A stretch of DNA of 64,000 bases from Whalleya microplaca (Eukaryota; Ascomycota; Sordariomycetes; Xylariales; Xylariaceae). Of the stretch, positions 60,094 to 64,000 are shown piece after piece (positions within the stretch are counted from its first letter, which is position 1; each line of letters starts with the position of its first letter). Location of the stretch: NCBI GenBank assembly GCA_022497155.1, contig MU385730.1:650519-714518 (forward strand), written 5' to 3'. The notes under the pieces were generated by a model. It searched no databases, had not been told where the DNA came from, and saw nothing but the letters and a program-made list of their open reading frames with translations. A program made the translations under genes and the position numbers.

Positions 60094-60321
60094 TGTTTTA
60101 AAATAAGGTGTTAAAGTAAAGGTTGTATAAAAAGTGTCACTTTATGTTTAACCGATTAAAGGTAATTAAAGTAATAAAAAAGTCACTTATAACTATGATT
60201 AATTAAAAGGAAAAATGTGTTTATTATTATTAATAAGCCGTTTAAGCTATTTAATTTATTTAAAGGTAAAAGGAAAAAAATAAACAATATATATATATTA
60301 CGGCACACTAGCTTTATAATA
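60094..60321 (-). repeat. 228-bp inverted repeat, copy 1
   Basis: Reverse complement of 61892-62119 with the same length and many transitions. Read on the minus strand it goes TATTATAAAGCTAGTGTGCC... to ...TTTTAAAACA-like end; the other copy has TG...CA ends, so it may be an LTR. Confidence 0.75.
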
Positions 60322-60383
60322 ATATATTTATATTTAATTAACTTTTTCCCTTACATTTACTTTATTATTTTATTATATATAGT

Positions 60384-60580
60384 TATTATAACATAAAAAT
60401 TAAGAATAAAATTTAAGGTGTAGTTTATACGCATTACGTAATCACTATTTAAGCTTTACATTTAATATATATAGTAAATTTCTCGGCCGGCCTTTTAGCT
60501 TAAATTTTTTTTTTTTAATATTTTATAAAATACATAAAAATTAAGTCGCTAAGCCACCTTAACCTTTATAACACGTGATA
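60384..60580 (-). mobile_element. Solo LTR, family A, inverted RIP-mutated copy
   Basis: Reverse-complement relative of 30295-30499. It keeps the TAACACGTG end, the CTCGGCCG block and GCATTACGTAATCAC. Boundaries are by alignment to the intact copy; no matching target duplication is seen (ATAGT and ATACG flank it). Confidence 0.7.
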
Positions 60581-60590
60581 ATACGGCTTA

Positions 60591-61111
60591 TTATTATAAA
60601 TCCACCTAATTTTATAACTTAATTAACTTAATTTTAACTTAAGGTAATAAAGCTTAAAATTAATGCACGGACTTTATAGCTACTTAAATAAAGTGAGGTA
60701 GCCATTATATAAAATACCTGCGTATTTTCTATAGTTTTAAATCTTTAACTTTATTACATTATATTAATTAAATAAAAGGTATAACTTATTACCATTATAG
60801 CTAGTTTTTATAACACTTATTATAAATTAAAAATAACTTATTTATTTAAATTATAAAAAAGTTTTATATAATTATATAATTATTATCACAAGAACTAATT
60901 ATAGTGATAATAAGTCACACTTTTTACTCGATTAATATAATGTAATAAAGCTAGAGATTTAAAACTATAAGAAGTGCGTAAATATTTTATATAATGGCTA
61001 TCTCACTTTATTTAATTAGCTATAAAGTTTATATATTACCGATTTTATACTTTATTACCTTAAGTTAAAATTAAGCTAATTAAGTTATAAAATTAAGTGA
61101 ATTTATAATAA
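60591..61111. repeat. 521-bp palindromic element with arms of about 210 bp
   Basis: The left arm (60591-60802) and right arm (60901-61111) are near-perfect reverse complements, starting TTATTATAAATCCAC / TTATTATAAATTCAC, with a spacer of about 100 bp. It resembles a foldback element or a MITE with long inverted ends. No coding sequence. Confidence 0.75.
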
Positions 61112-61204
61112 TTATTTAATAAACTTATTATAGTTTTAATTAATTATTTAATTATTAAAAAATTATAAATTAAATTATATTTAATATATTTTTATTAAAA
61201 CGCG

Positions 61205-61345
61205 TTAATAATATAAAGCCCCGGAGGGGCTTTTTAAACTAGCTTAAATTAAATAAAATAAAATAATAAAAAAAATAAAAAATCTTAAGCATTTAAAATT
61301 ATAACTCCGTTATAACTTAAATGTTAAATTTTTATTTTTTTATAA
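61205..61345 (+). repeat. Dispersed repeat F, copy 2
   Basis: Direct-orientation relative of 52083-52222. It includes the short hairpin GCCCCGGAGGGGC. Identity is unknown. Confidence 0.6.
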
Positions 61346-61891
61346 TATATATTATTACTTTATAATAACCTTTTTTAATTAATAAACGATTTATTAACTT
61401 TTTTATTTTTTTATTATAATATAAATTTTATTAATATTATTTAATAAAAAAATTAAACTTTATATTTAATATATTTAATAAATTATATATTATTTAAAAT
61501 AATAAAAATAATAAAAAAAAGCTTTAATAAACGGAAAAACTGTTAATTTTTAACAAGATTTAAAATATAATAAAAAATATTAAAATAGTTATAAATCCCG
61601 GGATTAAAAAAAAATTTCGCGATATTTATAATAAAAATATAAAATATTTATAAATTATTACCGAAATTTATAAAAAGTTTAAAATAAGTTATTTTTTTAA
61701 ATTTAATAATAAATTATTATATAATATTAATTAATTAAAAAATTATTAACTATATATTTTATATATATTAATTAAAAATATTTTAATTATAATCTATAAT
61801 AATAAATATTACTTTAAAAAAGCGTATATTATAAAATTTAAATTATAAAAAATATATATTAATAAAATATATAAATTATTTATTATTATAT
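61346..61891. other. AT-rich subtelomeric DNA
   Basis: Almost only A and T with rare CpG. No reading frame or repeat boundary can be supported. Confidence 0.6.
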
Positions 61892-62119
61892 TGTTATGGG
61901 GCTAGTGTGCCGTAGCACATATATATCGCTTGTTTTTTTCTTTTACTTTTAAATAAAACATATATAACTTAGACGGCTTTATTGCCGAGAATAGATATAT
62001 TTCTCCTTTTAATTAATCGCTATTATAAGTGACTTTTTTTGTTTTATTGCTTTGATTATTTCCGATTAGTTAAGTTATAAAGTGACACCTCCTTTACTTT
62101 AATACCTTGTTTTAAAACA
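61892..62119 (+). repeat. 228-bp inverted repeat, copy 2 (LTR-like)
   Basis: Begins TGTTATGGGGCTAGTG and ends TTTTAAAACA (TG...CA), the form of an LTR. It is less mutated than its inverted partner at 60094-60321. The flanks TATAT and TTTAA do not match, so no target duplication is shown. Confidence 0.7.
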
Positions 62120-63905
62120 TTTAACTCTTCCGGATAAGCTTTAATTTCTTCGCCTTTTTAATTAATCGAGAAAAATAATTTAAATGGAGGCAGTAATGAG
62201 ATAAGACTAAAAAAGAAGGACTTTAGTAAAACCCTTAAAATTATTAAATTAACCGAACTTATAAAAAAGAAGTACTAACTAAAAAAAAGAACTAATAATA
62301 AACGATTATTTAAAATAAAAAAGTAATATTAAAAATAAATAAATTAATAAAAAGATTTATAAAAAACTTATAATATATATTAATAAGCTAGTAATATAAA
62401 GATATAAAGATATAAAGAATATAAAGTATAAGAAATATAAAAATATAGTAATATAAAGATATAGAAAAATATAAGTTTTAATAAAGTAAGTTAAATATAA
62501 AAAAATTAGTAATATAAAAAATTAAAAAAGATTAGAAAATTATAAAGTATATAGTAAATAGTGTACGAAAATGTATTATGGTTTAAATTTATAAAGTAAA
62601 TTAAGGTAAAATTTAAATAACGAGAATAATATCCGAATTTTTAACTAGCTTATAGGTAATTTTATTACGCGATTAATTAATTAATGTAATATAATAGCTA
62701 AGTTAGCGATTTATTATTAAGATTTTTTTTAAAAGTCTCCTAATTTTTAAGGCTATTATTAATGTCTTAAAAAATAGTTATAATTTTATATTTAAAGTAT
62801 TATAAAATTATAATTTAATATAATTAAAAAAAATAAATTATATTTCTTTAAAATTAAGTATAATTAAAAAATTAAAATAGCTAAATAATAAAATATTTTA
62901 AATTATATTAGATATAATTAAAAAAGGATTTCTTTAATTAACTAATAATTAAGGGATTATTAACTTTATTATTAATTAAAGGTATTAGTAAAATAAAAAA
63001 AACTCGGTATTATATAGTTAAAATATTTAATTAAAAATAATGAGCTAAAAGACTTTATTTTTTAATATAACGAAAGATATATAAATTAATAAAAAGCTTA
63101 CGGATTAAAATATAGCTTCCGATTAAAAGCGATTTATTATAATTAAAAAAATTAAGTTTATAATAATAATTACGTTATTAAATTTTTAAAGCTATTTATA
63201 ACTTTTATTTAATAAAAATAATGTTATAAATTAAATCGAAAATGTAATATATATATTTAATAAATATAGTTTAGAAAATAATATTAAAATTAAAGAAATA
63301 TTATATTAAATAAATAATTAAATTAATAAGCAATAAATTAAAGCTTTATTAAAAGGTATTATTATTTTAAAAAAAATAAAGGTAGTTTTAAAACGATATT
63401 TTAAAATTAATAATTTAAAATAAATAAAGATTTTTATAAAATAGTTAAAAGATTTAAAAAAAAGTGATAAACTATTTAAATTAATAAAGATTTATTATTA
63501 TGTTTTAAATTATTTAATTTAAGTAAAAAATGTTTAAAAATAAAGGAAAATTAAAAAATAAAACATTATTTTTATTAATAATTTATAATAAAAAATTAAT
63601 TAAAAAGTTATTAAATAAATTATATAGTTTTATTTAAAATTATATAATAAATTTTTCAAATTAAATTATAAAAAAGCTTAAAACGTTATATATATATAAG
63701 CGGATATTATAATCAGTTTAATAAATTATAATAGTTATAATATTTAATAAGTTTTACTTAATTAATAATATAAAAATAAATTAATTAATTATTAATATTT
63801 AGTTCAGTTTTATTTATTATTAATAAATTTAAAATAGCTTAAGGTTATTTAATAAAAAAAAGATTTTATTTTTTCAATTAAACAAAATAAAAGACTTAAT
63901 TAAGT
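62120..63905. other. Telomere-adjacent AT-rich DNA
   Basis: Extremely AT-rich and without any long open frame on either strand. It includes a run of imperfect GATATAAA/GAATATAAA units near 62395-62475. A decayed subtelomeric gene such as a telomere-linked helicase could once have been here, but nothing in the sequence proves it. Confidence 0.55.
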
Positions 63906-64000
63906 TTAGGGTTAGGGTTAGGGTTAGGGTTAGGGTTAGGGTTAGGGTTAGGGTTAGGGTTAGGGTTAGGGTTAGGGTTAGGGTTAGGGTTAGGGTTAGG
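63906..64000 (+). repeat. Telomere, (TTAGGG)n
   Basis: Ninety-five bases of perfect TTAGGG, nearly 16 units, running to the right edge in the G-rich 5'-to-3' orientation expected at a chromosome right end. It directly follows AT-rich DNA. Confidence 0.99.

Noticed and set aside
62120..63905. Decayed telomere-linked helicase
   Set aside because: Position would suit one, but no helicase motif can be read in any frame, even ignoring stops.

Overview
This window is the end of a chromosome from a filamentous ascomycete (Pezizomycotina, most likely Sordariomycetes). The evidence is short introns of about 50-160 nt with GT...AG ends and CTRAC-like branch sites, a (TTAGGG)n telomere on the right edge, RIP-type AT-rich blocks, and a fungal secondary-metabolite gene cluster. 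The species cannot be named from the sequence alone.

Positions 1-18917 are a conserved housekeeping arm of normal GC content: GUF1 (mitochondrial LepA/EF4, cut by the left edge), MAD2 (spindle checkpoint), UBP14 (unanchored-ubiquitin protease), ISU1 (Fe-S scaffold), DBP3 (ribosome-biogenesis helicase), RFT1 (lipid-linked oligosaccharide protein) and a sugar-porter MFS transporter. A 605-bp non-autonomous hAT-like element with an intact 8-bp target duplication lies at 15044-15648.

From about 21.5 kb the arm becomes accessory. A TRI5-like sesquiterpene synthase (21494-22569) ends 411 bp before an 11.5-kb AT-rich element (22981-34472). That element has 121-bp direct terminal repeats, a 5-bp target duplication and reverse-transcriptase remains on the minus strand. 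A little-mutated 205-bp solo LTR with its own target duplication is nested inside it.

Positions 36620-51983 form a compact five-gene polyketide cluster: a Zn2Cys6 regulator (+), a non-reducing PKS with SAT-KS-MAT-PT-ACP and no thioesterase (-), a metallo-beta-lactamase-type thioesterase (+), an FAD monooxygenase (-) and a DHA1-type MFS exporter (+). The arrangement gives two divergent promoters, PKS/hydrolase and monooxygenase/exporter. The enzyme set matches the asperthecin/TAN-1612/neosartoricin class: the PKS builds and folds the chain, the hydrolase in trans releases it or helps its last ring closure, the monooxygenase hydroxylates the product, the MFS exports it, and the regulator switches the set on. 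No methyltransferase or prenyltransferase is visible in the window.

Positions 52000-63905 are a subtelomeric graveyard. They hold a complete but RIP-destroyed 7.5-kb Ty3/gypsy element (52477-59962, 191-bp LTRs, TSD AAAAA), solo LTRs, large inverted repeats and AT-rich DNA with no intact gene. The telomere occupies 63906-64000. The cluster therefore sits between two RIP-mutated transposon blocks, about 12 kb from the telomere.
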